From assembly GCA_035763805.1 (NCBI GenBank), contig DASUAL010000083.1:12508-76507 (forward strand): DNA of 64,000 nucleotides, given 5' to 3'. This document shows positions 9,410-17,112 of this stretch, one piece after another; within the stretch, counting starts at the first letter, position 1, and each line of letters begins with the position of its first letter. Below the pieces are notes generated by a model. The model saw nothing but the letters and a program-made list of their open reading frames with translations. It ran no database searches and was not told the origin of the DNA. Source of the stretch: DASUAL01 sp035763805 (lineage in GTDB: Bacteria > Gemmatimonadota > Gemmatimonadetes > Gemmatimonadales > GWC2-71-9). The translations under genes were made by a program, and so were the position numbers.

Positions 9410-11218
9410 TCACGCGTTTGTTCCGTCCTCGATCTGAAAGAAGACCCCCCACGCCCCGATCCCGGCGTGGGCCGCGATCACCGGCGTGATGGGACCGACG
9501 AGGCACTGCTTCGGCCGGTAGCGCGTGACCAGCGTGTCGCGTAGCTCCTCGGCGAACTCGGGGATGTCGGCGTGAGCGACGGCGAGCCGCAGCTGGCGCG
9601 GCCGGCCGGCGAGCACGCGTTCGAGCAGTTCGAGCACGCGGCGCAACAGCGTCGGGCGACCCCGTGCCCGGCCCACCGGGTCCACCGTACCGTCACGAGA
9701 CAACGCCATGATGGGCTTCATGTTGAGCCTCGTGCCGAGCCACGCGCGCACCCGCCCGACCCGTCCCGAGCGGACCAGGCGCTCGAAGTTGTCAACGGTG
9801 AAGAACCCGCCGGATTGGTCTCGCACGCGGTCGAGCTCGCGGGCGATGGCGGCGGGTGCCCATCCGTCTCCCGCGAGCTCCAGTCCCCGGAGGATCAGGA
9901 GGCCCTCGCCGAGGCTCGCCGCCCGGCTGTTCACCACCGTGATCGAGCGGCCATCGGGGTCCACCCGCCGGGCGGCCGCCTCCGCACTGGCGTAGGTGCC
10001 GGACAGCGCCTTGGACAGCACGACGGCGATCACGTGCTCGCCCGCACGGGCGGCGTCCCGAAAGGCCTCCTCGAAGGCCTGGGGCGTCGGTTGGGAGGTC
10101 GTGGCGTCGTGGCCCGCCCGCAACCGCCCGAAGAATTCGGCCGACGTGAGCTCCAGCCGATCGCGGTAGACCCGGTCGTCGAGAATCAGCTGTGTCGGCA
10201 CGAGACCAATCTCGTGCTCGAAGACGATGGAGTCCGGCAGGTCGCACGCCGTGTCGGTCACGAACACGATGTCGCGCTTCGCCTGCAGCGCCCGGTGCTG
10301 AGCGCGCATGTCCTCTGCCTTCGTGGACTCGACCGCGCCCCAGGTCCTGCCCAGTGCGAACACGGCGTCCGGCGTGTTCGTGTGAATGTGCGCCTTGAGC
10401 AGGTCGTCGGTTTGCAGGACGACGATCGAACCGCCGAGGGGGCGCAGCGCCCGGCGCACGTCGGGCCCCGACGGTAGCGCCGAACTTCGGACCATGACCT
10501 CGGTACAGAACCGGAAGTCCCGTACAGCTTCAACCTCGGTCTGCGCGGCCGCGTCCGGCACGAGCCGGTGCACCGCGCCCTCCGCGAGGTGCCCCTCCTC
10601 AATCAGCCGCTTCACCCCGTCGAGAAAGCGCACGAATCCCTGCGCGCCCGCGTCCACGACGCCCGCGCTCTTGAGCACGGCGAGCAGCTCCGGGGTGCGT
10701 CGCAGCGCCTGCTCTGCTCGATCCACGAGCCTCCGCATGAACACCTGGAGGTCGGGCTCCTCCCGGGCCTGGGCGGCTTCATCGGAGGTCTCGCGCGCAA
10801 CGGTGAGGATGGTGCCCTCGACCGGCTCGTCGAGAGAGCCATGCAGCCGCTCGAAGCCCCGGCCGATGGCGCGGGCGAGGTCGTGGCTGGTCGCGGTCAG
10901 GCGGTCGCCCAAGCCGTCGCGCAGCCCCAGCAGGAACTGCGACAGCAGCATCCCGGAGTTGCCGCGGGCCCCGCGCACGCTGGCGCTCGCCATCGCTTCC
11001 GCCACGCGGGGGAGGGGGGCGTCGCCGAGATCGCGCAATGCCTGCGCGACCTCGCGGAGCGTGAGGCAGAGGTTCGTGCCGGTATCACCGTCCGGGACCG
11101 GAAAGATGTTCAGCCGGTTCAGCTCGTCGCGACCGGCCGCCACCCAGTCCGCCGCCGCAAGCAGCGAGCGGCGCAGGCGGGGACCGTCGACGTACGCGAT
11201 GCCGGCGCTACGGGCCAC
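9410..11218 (-). CDS. DAK2 kinase domain fused to a DegV (fatty-acid-binding) domain
   Basis: A 602-residue fusion. The N-terminal third is a DAK2/DhaL-type domain with FPVPDGDTGTN, the Asp-rich Mg-ATP site, and ARGNSGMLLSQFL. A linker region of the FakA middle/C-terminal type follows. The C-terminal about 285 residues are a DegV/EDD domain: IVFVTDTACDLPDSI, VPTQLILDDRVYRD, TSQPTPQAFEEAF, VVLSKALSGTYASAEAAA. In Firmicutes FakA (DAK2) phosphorylates fatty acid bound to a separate FakB (DegV) for phospholipid synthesis. Here both would sit on one chain, so a self-contained fatty acid kinase is inferred. It lies between rplI (11 nt away) and rsfS. Confidence 0.88.
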   Translation of the reverse strand: MARSAGIAYVDGPRLRRSLLAAADWVAAGRDELNRLNIFPVPDGDTGTNLCLTLREVAQALRDLGDAPLPRVAEAMASASVRGARGNSGMLLSQFLLGLRDGLGDRLTATSHDLARAIGRGFERLHGSLDEPVEGTILTVARETSDEAAQAREEPDLQVFMRRLVDRAEQALRRTPELLAVLKSAGVVDAGAQGFVRFLDGVKRLIEEGHLAEGAVHRLVPDAAAQTEVEAVRDFRFCTEVMVRSSALPSGPDVRRALRPLGGSIVVLQTDDLLKAHIHTNTPDAVFALGRTWGAVESTKAEDMRAQHRALQAKRDIVFVTDTACDLPDSIVFEHEIGLVPTQLILDDRVYRDRLELTSAEFFGRLRAGHDATTSQPTPQAFEEAFRDAARAGEHVIAVVLSKALSGTYASAEAAARRVDPDGRSITVVNSRAASLGEGLLILRGLELAGDGWAPAAIARELDRVRDQSGGFFTVDNFERLVRSGRVGRVRAWLGTRLNMKPIMALSRDGTVDPVGRARGRPTLLRRVLELLERVLAGRPRQLRLAVAHADIPEFAEELRDTLVTRYRPKQCLVGPITPVIAAHAGIGAWGVFFQIEDGTNA

Positions 11219-11228
11219 GCGGGGATCG

Positions 11229-11672
11229 CTACTCCTTCACCACGCTCACCCGGATCTCGGGGCGGACGTCCGGATGGATCTTGATGGCGACCCGAAACTC
11301 GCCCAGCTCGCGGATCGGCTCGGGAAGGTCCACCTTGCGCTTATCGACGCGGATCCCGAGCTCTTCGAGCTTTCGCTGGACGTCGCTCGCCGTCACGGAG
11401 CCGTAGAGCTTGTCCTCCTCGCCGACCTTGACGGGGAAGCTGAGGTGGACTTCGGCGAGCCGGACCGCCTCCGCTTCGGCCGCGGTCTTCTCGGCGGCGC
11501 GCTGCTTGGCGATCCGCTCTGCTTCGTAGGTGATCTTCTTCTTGTTGGCCTCGGTGGCGGGATAGGCGAGTCCCTTCGGCAGAAGGTAGTTGCGCGCGTA
11601 GCCGTCCTTCACCTTGACGACCTCGCCCGCCGCCCCAAGGTGCTGCACGTCTTCCCGCAGGATGACTTCCAT
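11229..11672 (-). CDS. rplI: 50S ribosomal protein L9
   Basis: 147 residues, the usual L9 length. The N-terminal rRNA-binding domain (MEVILREDVQHLGAAGEVVK, then GYARNYLLPKGLA), the long connecting helix rich in Lys/Glu/Ala, and the C-terminal domain (LYGSVTASDV, ending IRVSVVKE) are all clear. The ATG at 11672 is preceded by GAGGG. The gene order rpsF-rpsR-(membrane gene)-rplI is a common bacterial arrangement. Confidence 0.98.
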   Translation of the reverse strand: MEVILREDVQHLGAAGEVVKVKDGYARNYLLPKGLAYPATEANKKKITYEAERIAKQRAAEKTAAEAEAVRLAEVHLSFPVKVGEEDKLYGSVTASDVQRKLEELGIRVDKRKVDLPEPIRELGEFRVAIKIHPDVRPEIRVSVVKE

Positions 11673-11695
11673 TGAGGATCCCTCTCGATGACGAT

Positions 11696-12592
11696 TTAGG
11701 CCGGCGCCTTGAGGCGACGCCGGAATTCCAGCCAAGTATCCGACAGGCCCAGAGTTGCCAGTCCAGGCACGAGCAAGACCAGCGGCACTGCGAGCACGGC
11801 GGCGACGATCCCCCCCACGACGAGAACGGCCGGGGCGAGACCCAGCGCACCCGAGAACGCGACCACGATGGCGATGCCGCGGATGAGATAAAGTGCCCCG
11901 AGCACGATGAGCACGTTCACCGCGGCCAGCTTGAGCCCGGTCACCACCGGGGCGATCACGCAGCCGAGCGACGCCACGATCACCCAGACCCAGTGGTCGC
12001 CGAAGCTGAACTGGCGAAACGGCGCGAGCGGCGGCCCGAGGGGGCTGCGGGCGACGCGCCAGTGCCACTGCCACGCGAGCGCCAGGCCCGCAAGCGTCTG
12101 GAGCGCAAGCGTGGCCGGCAAGGTGTCGCTCGCGAACCGGACGATCGGCTCGAACAGCGCGAACGTCCGGGGCTCGATCTGAACGACCATCCGCATTGTG
12201 GCGCTCGCGACGCGCGTCGCCTCCCAGTGGAGCGCGCTCCACACGGAGTTGCCGAAGCGGGCGCTCGCAAGCGCGACCACCGCGACTCCGGCGACGAGGC
12301 TCGCGCGGACCGCCAGACGCAAGAAGCTCGCCTCCCCCCGGGCAAACCGTGTGAGCGTCGCGAACGCGGCCGTGACCAGCACGGCGTACGCGCGTATGAA
12401 GCCGGTCAGGAGGTCACCGCCGGGCACAAGCAGCAGGCCCACGCTCGGCAGCCCGACGGCGGCCGCGGCGCCCCACTCCACCGTCGTCCGCGGTCGCGTG
12501 GCGACCACCAGTCCGACGAACGGCAGTCCCACGAGACTCGGCGGCGCCCAGAGGGCGAAGGCCACGGTCGCGAGGACCAGGCGCCAGCTCAG
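11696..12592 (-). CDS. DUF2232-type integral membrane protein
   Basis: About 298 residues with 7-8 hydrophobic helices (for example LVLATVAFALWAPPSLVGLP, ASLGCVIAPVVTGLKLAAVN, ALGLAPAVLVVGGIVAAVLA). The position between rpsR and rplI and the topology match the DUF2232/YybS family, whose function is unsettled. The start is uncertain: no ATG lies near the junction. A CTG at 12592 overlaps the rpsR stop (CTGA), and a GTG is available at 12565. A longer upstream frame exists but would run through rpsR in another frame and is not credible. Confidence 0.7.
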   Translation of the reverse strand: MSWRLVLATVAFALWAPPSLVGLPFVGLVVATRPRTTVEWGAAAAVGLPSVGLLLVPGGDLLTGFIRAYAVLVTAAFATLTRFARGEASFLRLAVRASLVAGVAVVALASARFGNSVWSALHWEATRVASATMRMVVQIEPRTFALFEPIVRFASDTLPATLALQTLAGLALAWQWHWRVARSPLGPPLAPFRQFSFGDHWVWVIVASLGCVIAPVVTGLKLAAVNVLIVLGALYLIRGIAIVVAFSGALGLAPAVLVVGGIVAAVLAVPLVLLVPGLATLGLSDTWLEFRRRLKAPA

Positions 12593-12810
12593 CCGACGTA
12601 CCCCTTGATGTACGGGAGCAGCGCGAGCTGGCGTGCGCGCTTGATTGCGGTCGCAAGCTGGCGCTGGTGGCGCGCGCACATTCCCGACAGGCGGCTCGGA
12701 AGAATCTTGCCCCGCTCGGTCAGGAACCGGCCCAGGGTGCGGTCGTCCTTGTAGTCGAGCACGCGTACCCCGGACTCGCACACGGGGCACGTCTTGGCAG
12801 GGCGTCTCAT
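12589..12810 (-). CDS. rpsR: 30S ribosomal protein S18
   Basis: 73 residues. Begins MRRPAKTCPVCESGV and contains DYKDDRTLGRFLTERGKILP and GMCARHQRQLATAIKRAR, the conserved S18 core. CxxC near residue 8 plus a Cys at 45 suggest a zinc-binding (C+) form. The ATG at 12810 overlaps the rpsF stop (ATGA). Confidence 0.97.
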   Translation of the reverse strand: MRRPAKTCPVCESGVRVLDYKDDRTLGRFLTERGKILPSRLSGMCARHQRQLATAIKRARQLALLPYIKGYVG

Positions 12811-13175
12811 GCTTCATCCTCCTCGATCTCGTCGACCACGTCCGCGGCGATCACCGCGGCGGGGGCCTCCGGCTTCGCCGGCAGGCCTGCGGAGACCACT
12901 ACGAGGAACCGCAGCACGCCCTCGTCGAGCTTGACCGCGCGCTCGTACTCGGGGAGCAGGTCGCCGGCCGCCTCGAACTGCGCCACGACGTAGTAGCCGG
13001 CGTCGCGCTTCTTGATAGGGTAGGCGAGCGAGCGCTTTCCCCAGTGGGCGACGTTCGTGACGCTGCCTTTGCCCTCCTTCGCCAGGAGGGCGTGAAACCG
13101 CTCGAGCTTCTCGTTGATGGCGGGCTCTTCCAGGGCACTGTCAAAGATGTAGACCGTCTCGTAGCGACGAGTCAT
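12807..13175 (-). CDS. rpsF: 30S ribosomal protein S6
   Basis: 122 residues. RRYETVYIFDSALEE, WGKRSLAYPIKKRDAGYYVV and a long acidic tail (ADVVDEIEEDEA) are typical of S6, which binds 16S rRNA together with S18. It is the first gene of the long minus-strand cluster. A strong ribosome site, GGGAGGTGG, lies just upstream of the ATG. Its upstream region carries two palindromic operator-like sites. Confidence 0.97.
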   Translation of the reverse strand: MTRRYETVYIFDSALEEPAINEKLERFHALLAKEGKGSVTNVAHWGKRSLAYPIKKRDAGYYVVAQFEAAGDLLPEYERAVKLDEGVLRFLVVVSAGLPAKPEAPAAVIAADVVDEIEEDEA

Positions 13176-13364
13176 GCCACCTCCCTTTGGTCATGGGCGA
13201 CCCGGCGCAGGTGCGGCGCCGAGTAGGGGACTTGTGGGGCGAAACATAGGCCGTCCGGCCGTCGCGCGGTAGGCGGGCGGCTCTAGCGGAGCGGCCGGCC
13301 GTGGGCTGTAGTGTCGGAGCGAAGCAGGCGCGGCTCCCACACCACATCCCGTCCTCAGGTGTGC

Positions 13365-13378
13365 GTGATCCTTGTCAC
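13365..13378. promoter_or_regulatory. Palindromic operator-like site 1 (GTGA-N6-TCAC)
   Basis: GTGATCCTTGTCAC is a 14-nt dyad with the half-sites of the CRP/FNR family consensus (TGTGA-N6-TCACA); the outer bases here are C and A. Read on the other strand it is GTGACAAGGATCAC, one base different from site 2. It lies about 190 nt upstream of rpsF and 209 nt upstream of the JAMM gene. Confidence 0.5.
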
Positions 13379-13424
13379 ACTTTCAGCAGCGAAACGCGCG
13401 GTTTTGATGCTCGCTTGACACGGC

Positions 13425-13438
13425 GTGACTAGGATCAC
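13425..13438. promoter_or_regulatory. Palindromic operator-like site 2 (GTGA-N6-TCAC)
   Basis: GTGACTAGGATCAC is the same dyad as site 1 in the opposite orientation, with a single central mismatch. The two centres are 60 bp apart, close to six helical turns, so dimers bound to both could sit on similar faces of the DNA. The sequence of the six-base core is shared, which argues for one dedicated regulator rather than chance. Confidence 0.5.
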
Positions 13439-13586
13439 GGGACCTAATCGGGGGTCCAATCATTAATTCAGTAAGGAGTTGTGCCCGCCAGCGTTCGATG
13501 CGTCAGGCGCTGGCATTTGTCTTGCGAAGTGAAGCAACAGCGCAACAGATGAACGATCTCCAGCGCAGGTTCGTAAGGAAGGCCGC

Positions 13587-14219
13587 ATGCAGGCTCTTGG
13601 TGTGTGGGTGCTCGGGCGCGTTGGGCGCGCCGTCGCTGCGACGGCGGGCTTGATGATGCTCCTTGCGCTGCAACCGGAGCCGGTCCGACCCCTGGAAGTC
13701 GCGTCGGCGCCGAGCGCGTCGAGCGCGGTCGTCGTCCGGACCCTGATCCTGTCGGAGCAGGCCCGGCGCTACCTTGCCCTGCAATACCGCGCGTATCCCA
13801 CCGAGTTCATGGGCTGCATGATCGGCGAGATCCAGGGGGAGGCCGTGGTGGTCAGCCGTGTCGCCCCGGCCGACGTCGATCCGGCGAAGTCGACGTCGAC
13901 CCACGTGATACCGAAGCAGACCTGCGAGGACGCGGGGTGGATGGGCACCGTCGGCGTCGTCCACAGCCATCCCAGCGGTGAGCGCTGCTGGTACTACTTC
14001 CCCGGGACCCAGGTGGCGAGCTCCGACGGGCAGTCGTTCTCGCGCCAGCCCTACCCGGTGGACGCCATCATGTGCGGCACCAAGGTCGTGTGGATCGGCC
14101 GCGACATGGTGCAGAGGCAGATCCGGCTCCAGCCGGAGCGGCAGGCGACCTCGGTTCGAGAACAGGAGCCCGGCAACCGCGTGCACGACGGGGCAGCGAG
14201 CCCGACGGGGCGGGACTAG
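13587..14219 (+). CDS. JAMM/MPN-type metalloprotease-like protein with N-terminal hydrophobic segment
   Basis: 210 residues. Residues 10-30 are hydrophobic (AVAATAGLMMLLAL), a signal peptide or membrane anchor. The rest resembles a JAB/MPN domain: PTEFMGCMIGE (Glu73 in the position of the catalytic Glu of ExCGLLLG) and GVVHSHPSGE (His126 and His128 as zinc ligands). The expected Ser and Asp come late (SSD at 145-147) after a longer loop containing Cys134, rather than the canonical HxHx7SxxD spacing. JAMM enzymes cleave isopeptide or C-terminal ubiquitin-fold tails. A ThiS/MoaD-like gene lies 350 nt downstream on the same strand. Activity and substrate are inference. The start is supported by AAGGA. 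Confidence 0.7.
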   Translation: MQALGVWVLGRVGRAVAATAGLMMLLALQPEPVRPLEVASAPSASSAVVVRTLILSEQARRYLALQYRAYPTEFMGCMIGEIQGEAVVVSRVAPADVDPAKSTSTHVIPKQTCEDAGWMGTVGVVHSHPSGERCWYYFPGTQVASSDGQSFSRQPYPVDAIMCGTKVVWIGRDMVQRQIRLQPERQATSVREQEPGNRVHDGAASPTGRD

Positions 14220-14261
14220 CCGACCCTGGCACGGTAGCAGGCATCACCGGTATCATCCGAG

Positions 14262-14507
14262 GTGACGCGAGCGTCGGGTACGCTGCCGCATGGGCATCTG
14301 TGTCCCCGTCATCCCGAGGGGCGGCCGGCTGTGTATGCCGCCCTTGTATCTCGACGGTGGCTGCTCTCGAGCGAGGAGCTCGAGTCTTGGCGCGCGGATG
14401 ACTTGGCCGGCGCGGAGATCTACCGGGGCGCCGTCAACGTGCCGTGGGACTTTCGGCGGGGGTTGGGACACGACTGCGGCGCTGTTGTGATGTGGAGCAA
14501 GTACTGA
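14262..14507 (+). pseudogene. Remnant of the C-terminal end of a carboxypeptidase-regulatory/plug-domain protein
   Basis: An 81-codon frame whose last 35 residues (DDLAGAEIYRGAVNVPWDF ... HDCGAVVMW) resemble the conserved end of a secreted carboxypeptidase-regulatory-like/TonB-plug family (pattern: IEVYRG, PxxF, CGVVxIWT). Nothing recognisable precedes it: the first 45 residues look random and the start would be a GTG. It is best read as a fragment left by a deletion, although a short expressed protein cannot be excluded. It fills part of the gap between the JAMM and ThiS genes. Confidence 0.35.
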
Positions 14508-14572
14508 AGCAAGAACTCTTCTCCCGAACCCCACCCTAGCGCCGGACGCGGCCTCCGCATACCATCCGAGCC

Positions 14573-14842
14573 GTGCCCCGCGTGACGTTCACTCAGAACA
14601 TTCAGCGGCATGTCCCCTGTCCGCCCGCCTCGGCGGACGGGCGCACGGTGCGCGAGGTGCTCGAGCACGTGTTCGCCACGAACCCCCGGGTGCGGGAGTA
14701 CGTGCTCGACGACCAGGGGGCCGTCCGACGTCACATGGTCGTCTTCGTGAATGGGCGGCAGATTCGCGATCGCGCAAGACTCAGCGATCCCGTCCCGGCC
14801 GACGGCGAGGTGTGCGTGATGCAGGCACTCTCGGGCGGATGA
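14573..14842 (+). CDS. MoaD/ThiS-family ubiquitin-fold sulfur-carrier-like protein
   Basis: 89 residues from a GTG at 14573. The beta-grasp pattern VTFTQNIQRHV, TVREVLEHVF, VLDDQGAVRRHMVVFVNG, DPVPADGEVCVMQALSGG is typical. It ends in Gly-Gly, the tail that E1-like enzymes adenylate. No E1-like or MoaE/ThiG partner is in the window. Its stop overlaps the start of the BNR protein (ATGA), so the two are translationally coupled, and this gene order recurs in other genomes to my recollection. The carrier function is inferred from the tail. Confidence 0.85.
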   Translation: MPRVTFTQNIQRHVPCPPASADGRTVREVLEHVFATNPRVREYVLDDQGAVRRHMVVFVNGRQIRDRARLSDPVPADGEVCVMQALSGG

Positions 14843-15960
14843 GCACCCGCCTCTTCGTCGCCACCCGCAAGGGTCTGTTCACGATCGAGCGTCGCAAGGG
14901 GCGGCCTCGGGCGCGCTGGGCGATCACGCGCACGCAGTTCCTGGCAGACAACGCGTCGATGGTGCTCCCGGACCGCCGGGACGGCTCGGTCTACACCGCG
15001 CTCGGCCACGGCCACTTCGGCGTGAAGCTGCACCGCTCCAAGGACGGCGGCCGCACCTGGGAGCCGTGCGCCACGCCCGCGTACCCGCCCAAACCTGAAG
15101 GGCTCGACGACCGGGAGCCCAATTCCGGCCGCCCGATCCCCTGGAACACGGAGCTGGTCTGGGCGCTCGAGGCCGGCCACGCCTCGGAGCCGGGGACCCT
15201 GTGGTGCGGCACGCTCCCCGGCGGCCTGTTCCGCTCGCGCGATCGCGGCTCCTCGTGGCAGCTCGTCGAGGCGCTGTGGAACCATCCCAAGCGCCGGGAA
15301 TGGTTCGGCGGCGGGGCGGAGCTGCCGGGGGTGCATTCGATATGCGTGGATCCGCGCGACCCGCGCTGCGTGAGAGTCGCCGTGTCGTGCGGCGGGGTGT
15401 GGATGACGCGGGACGGTGGCGCGGGCTGGGAATGCCGCGCCCAGGGGATGCGCGCGGCGTACATGCCCGCCGAGCGCCAGTTTGACCCGCACGTCCAGGA
15501 CCCCCACCATATGGTAGAATCCCCGTCGAATCCCGACGTGCTCTGGGTCCAGCACCACAACGGGGTGTTCCGCTCCACCGATGGGGCGACGTCCTGGCAG
15601 GAGATCAAGACAGTCAAGCCGTCGGCGTTCGGATTTGCCGTGGCGGTGCATCCCGCCGACCCGGAGACGGCGTGGTTCGTCCCGGGCGTCAGTGACGAGC
15701 AGCGGATCCCGGCGAAGGGTCGCGTGGTGGTGGCGCGCACCCGGAACGGGGGCGAGAACTTTCAGGTGCTGACCAAGGGCCTGCCGCAGGAGCACGCCTA
15801 CGATCTCACCTATCGCCACGCGCTCGACGTGGACGAAACGGGGGATCGTCTCGCCTTCGGCACGACGACCGGATCGCTCTGGGTGTCGGAGAATCAGGGG
15901 GACAGTTGGGAGGCGGTCTCGGAGCACCTGCCGCCGGTGTACTGCCTGCGATTTGGATAG
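14839..15960 (+). CDS. BNR-repeat beta-propeller protein (sialidase/VPS10-like fold)
   Basis: 373 residues from an ATG at 14839. Several Asp-box motifs (SKDGGRTW, SRDRGSSW, TRDGGAGW, STDGATSW, SENQGDSW) mark blades of a sialidase-like propeller. There is no signal peptide, so it is probably cytoplasmic. Catalytic sialidase residues were not identified, and exo-alpha-sialidase labels for this family are only fold-based. Coupling to the preceding ThiS-like gene by 4 nt suggests they act together. Confidence 0.85.
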   Translation: MSTRLFVATRKGLFTIERRKGRPRARWAITRTQFLADNASMVLPDRRDGSVYTALGHGHFGVKLHRSKDGGRTWEPCATPAYPPKPEGLDDREPNSGRPIPWNTELVWALEAGHASEPGTLWCGTLPGGLFRSRDRGSSWQLVEALWNHPKRREWFGGGAELPGVHSICVDPRDPRCVRVAVSCGGVWMTRDGGAGWECRAQGMRAAYMPAERQFDPHVQDPHHMVESPSNPDVLWVQHHNGVFRSTDGATSWQEIKTVKPSAFGFAVAVHPADPETAWFVPGVSDEQRIPAKGRVVVARTRNGGENFQVLTKGLPQEHAYDLTYRHALDVDETGDRLAFGTTTGSLWVSENQGDSWEAVSEHLPPVYCLRFG

Positions 15961-16008
15961 CCATCAGGCATGCCGCATCTGCCAACGGCCAATGGCTGAC
16001 GGCTCGAT
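15961..16008. repeat. Degenerate period-7 tract between convergent genes
   Basis: The 48-nt spacer between the BNR gene and ychF reads as loosely related 7-mers (CCATCAG, GCATGCC, GCATCTG, CCAACGG, CCAATGG, CTGACGG). The match is weak. It is listed because clearer tracts of the same period occur elsewhere in the window. No clear terminator hairpin was seen. Confidence 0.3.
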
Positions 16009-17112
16009 TCAGACGTTGAACCGAAACAGCAGAATGTCTCCGTCCTTCACCACGTAGTCCCGCCCCTCGCTCCGCACCAGCCCCTGCTCCCGCGCCGCCT
16101 TGTACGACCCCGCTTTCGCGAACTCCTCGAACGACACGGTCTCGGCACGGATGAAGCCGCGCTGGAAGTCGGAATGGATCTCCCCGGCCGCGTGAAAGGC
16201 CGTGTCGCCGCGGTGCAGCGTCCAGGCGCGCACCTCGTTTTCACCCACGGTGAAGAACGTGAGGAGGCCGAGCAGCCGGTAGCCAGCGTGGATCAGGCGG
16301 TCGAGCCCGGGCTCCGCGACGCCAGCGCTGGCGAGGTACTCGGTCCGCTCCTTCCCTGAGAGCTCCGCCAGCTCCGCTTCGAACTTGGCGGAGAAAGGGA
16401 CGACCTCCGCTTCCTCATGATGTGCCTGCACTGCGGCGGAGAGCTGCGCGATCCACTTGCCGCCGCCCGAGGCGAGGTCGTCCTCGTTGACGTTCGCGGC
16501 ATAGAGGATCGGCTTCGCGGTGAGGAGTCCGAGCTGTCGCAGGAACCGGACCGCCTGCTCGCCCTCGCCGGCTTCACGGGCGCCGCGGCCTGCATTGAGC
16601 TCCTCCACGACGCGCTCGAGCAGCACGACCTCGGCCTGGGCGTCCTTGTCGCCCGCGCGCGCGGTCTTGCGCGTCTTCTCGAGCCGGCGCTCGACGACCG
16701 CGAGATCCGCGAGCGCGAGCTCGCTGGTCACGACGTCGTGGTCACGCACGGGATCGACCGGTCCCATCACGTGCACGACGTCGGGATCCTCGAAGCAGCG
16801 GATCACATGCACGATCGCGTCCACCTCGCGGATGTGGGAGAGAAACTGGTTGCCCAGCCCCTCGCCCTGGGATGCCCCCTTCACGAGGCCGGCGATGTCG
16901 ACAAACTCGACCACCGCCGGGACTCGCTTCTTCGGCCTGACGATCTCGAACAGCCTGTCGAGCCGCGGGTCCGGGACTTCGACGACGCCCACGTTGGGCT
17001 CGACGGTGCAGAAGGGGTAGTTCTCGGCCGCGGCCGCCTTGGAGGAGGTCAGGGCATTGAACAAGGTCGACTTGCCGACGTTCGGGAGGCCGACGATCCC
17101 CAGGCGGAGCAC
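16009..17112 (-). CDS. ychF: Ribosome-associated GTPase/ATPase YchF (OBG family)
   Basis: 367 residues. G1 GLPNVGKSTLFNAL, the switch region ENYPFCTVEPN, and G3 DIAGLVKGASQGEGLGNQFL are exact family hallmarks. The G4 position NVNE (in LYAANVNEDDL) rather than NKxD explains the ATP preference known for YchF. A C-terminal TGS domain follows (FFTVGENEVRAWTLHRGDTA, ending DILLFRFNV). The start at 17112 abuts the hppA stop. Confidence 0.97.
   Translation of the reverse strand: MLRLGIVGLPNVGKSTLFNALTSSKAAAAENYPFCTVEPNVGVVEVPDPRLDRLFEIVRPKKRVPAVVEFVDIAGLVKGASQGEGLGNQFLSHIREVDAIVHVIRCFEDPDVVHVMGPVDPVRDHDVVTSELALADLAVVERRLEKTRKTARAGDKDAQAEVVLLERVVEELNAGRGAREAGEGEQAVRFLRQLGLLTAKPILYAANVNEDDLASGGGKWIAQLSAAVQAHHEEAEVVPFSAKFEAELAELSGKERTEYLASAGVAEPGLDRLIHAGYRLLGLLTFFTVGENEVRAWTLHRGDTAFHAAGEIHSDFQRGFIRAETVSFEEFAKAGSYKAAREQGLVRSEGRDYVVKDGDILLFRFNV

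Larger units (their letters stand above)
13176..13586. promoter_or_regulatory. Divergent intergenic region between rpsF and the JAMM gene
   Basis: 411 nt without a credible gene. It should hold the promoter of the rpsF-to-smc cluster (minus strand) and of the JAMM gene (plus strand). Two matching palindromes at 13365 and 13425 dominate its centre. A TTGACA hexamer occurs at 13415-13420, but no well-spaced -10 box was found, so no promoter is claimed. AAGGAG at 13473 could serve only a 22-codon frame, which I do not consider a gene. AAGGA lies about 8 nt before the JAMM ATG at 13587. Confidence 0.6.

Noticed and set aside
13415..13448. TTGACA with TAGGAT or CCTAAT as a promoter
   Set aside because: Spacers are about 9 and 22 nt, outside the usual 16-18, so no promoter is called.
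13481..13549. A 22-codon frame after AAGGAG in the rpsF-JAMM intergenic region as a leader peptide
   Set aside because: The spacing between AAGGAG and the GTG is too short and the peptide shows no regulatory codon run or conserved feature.
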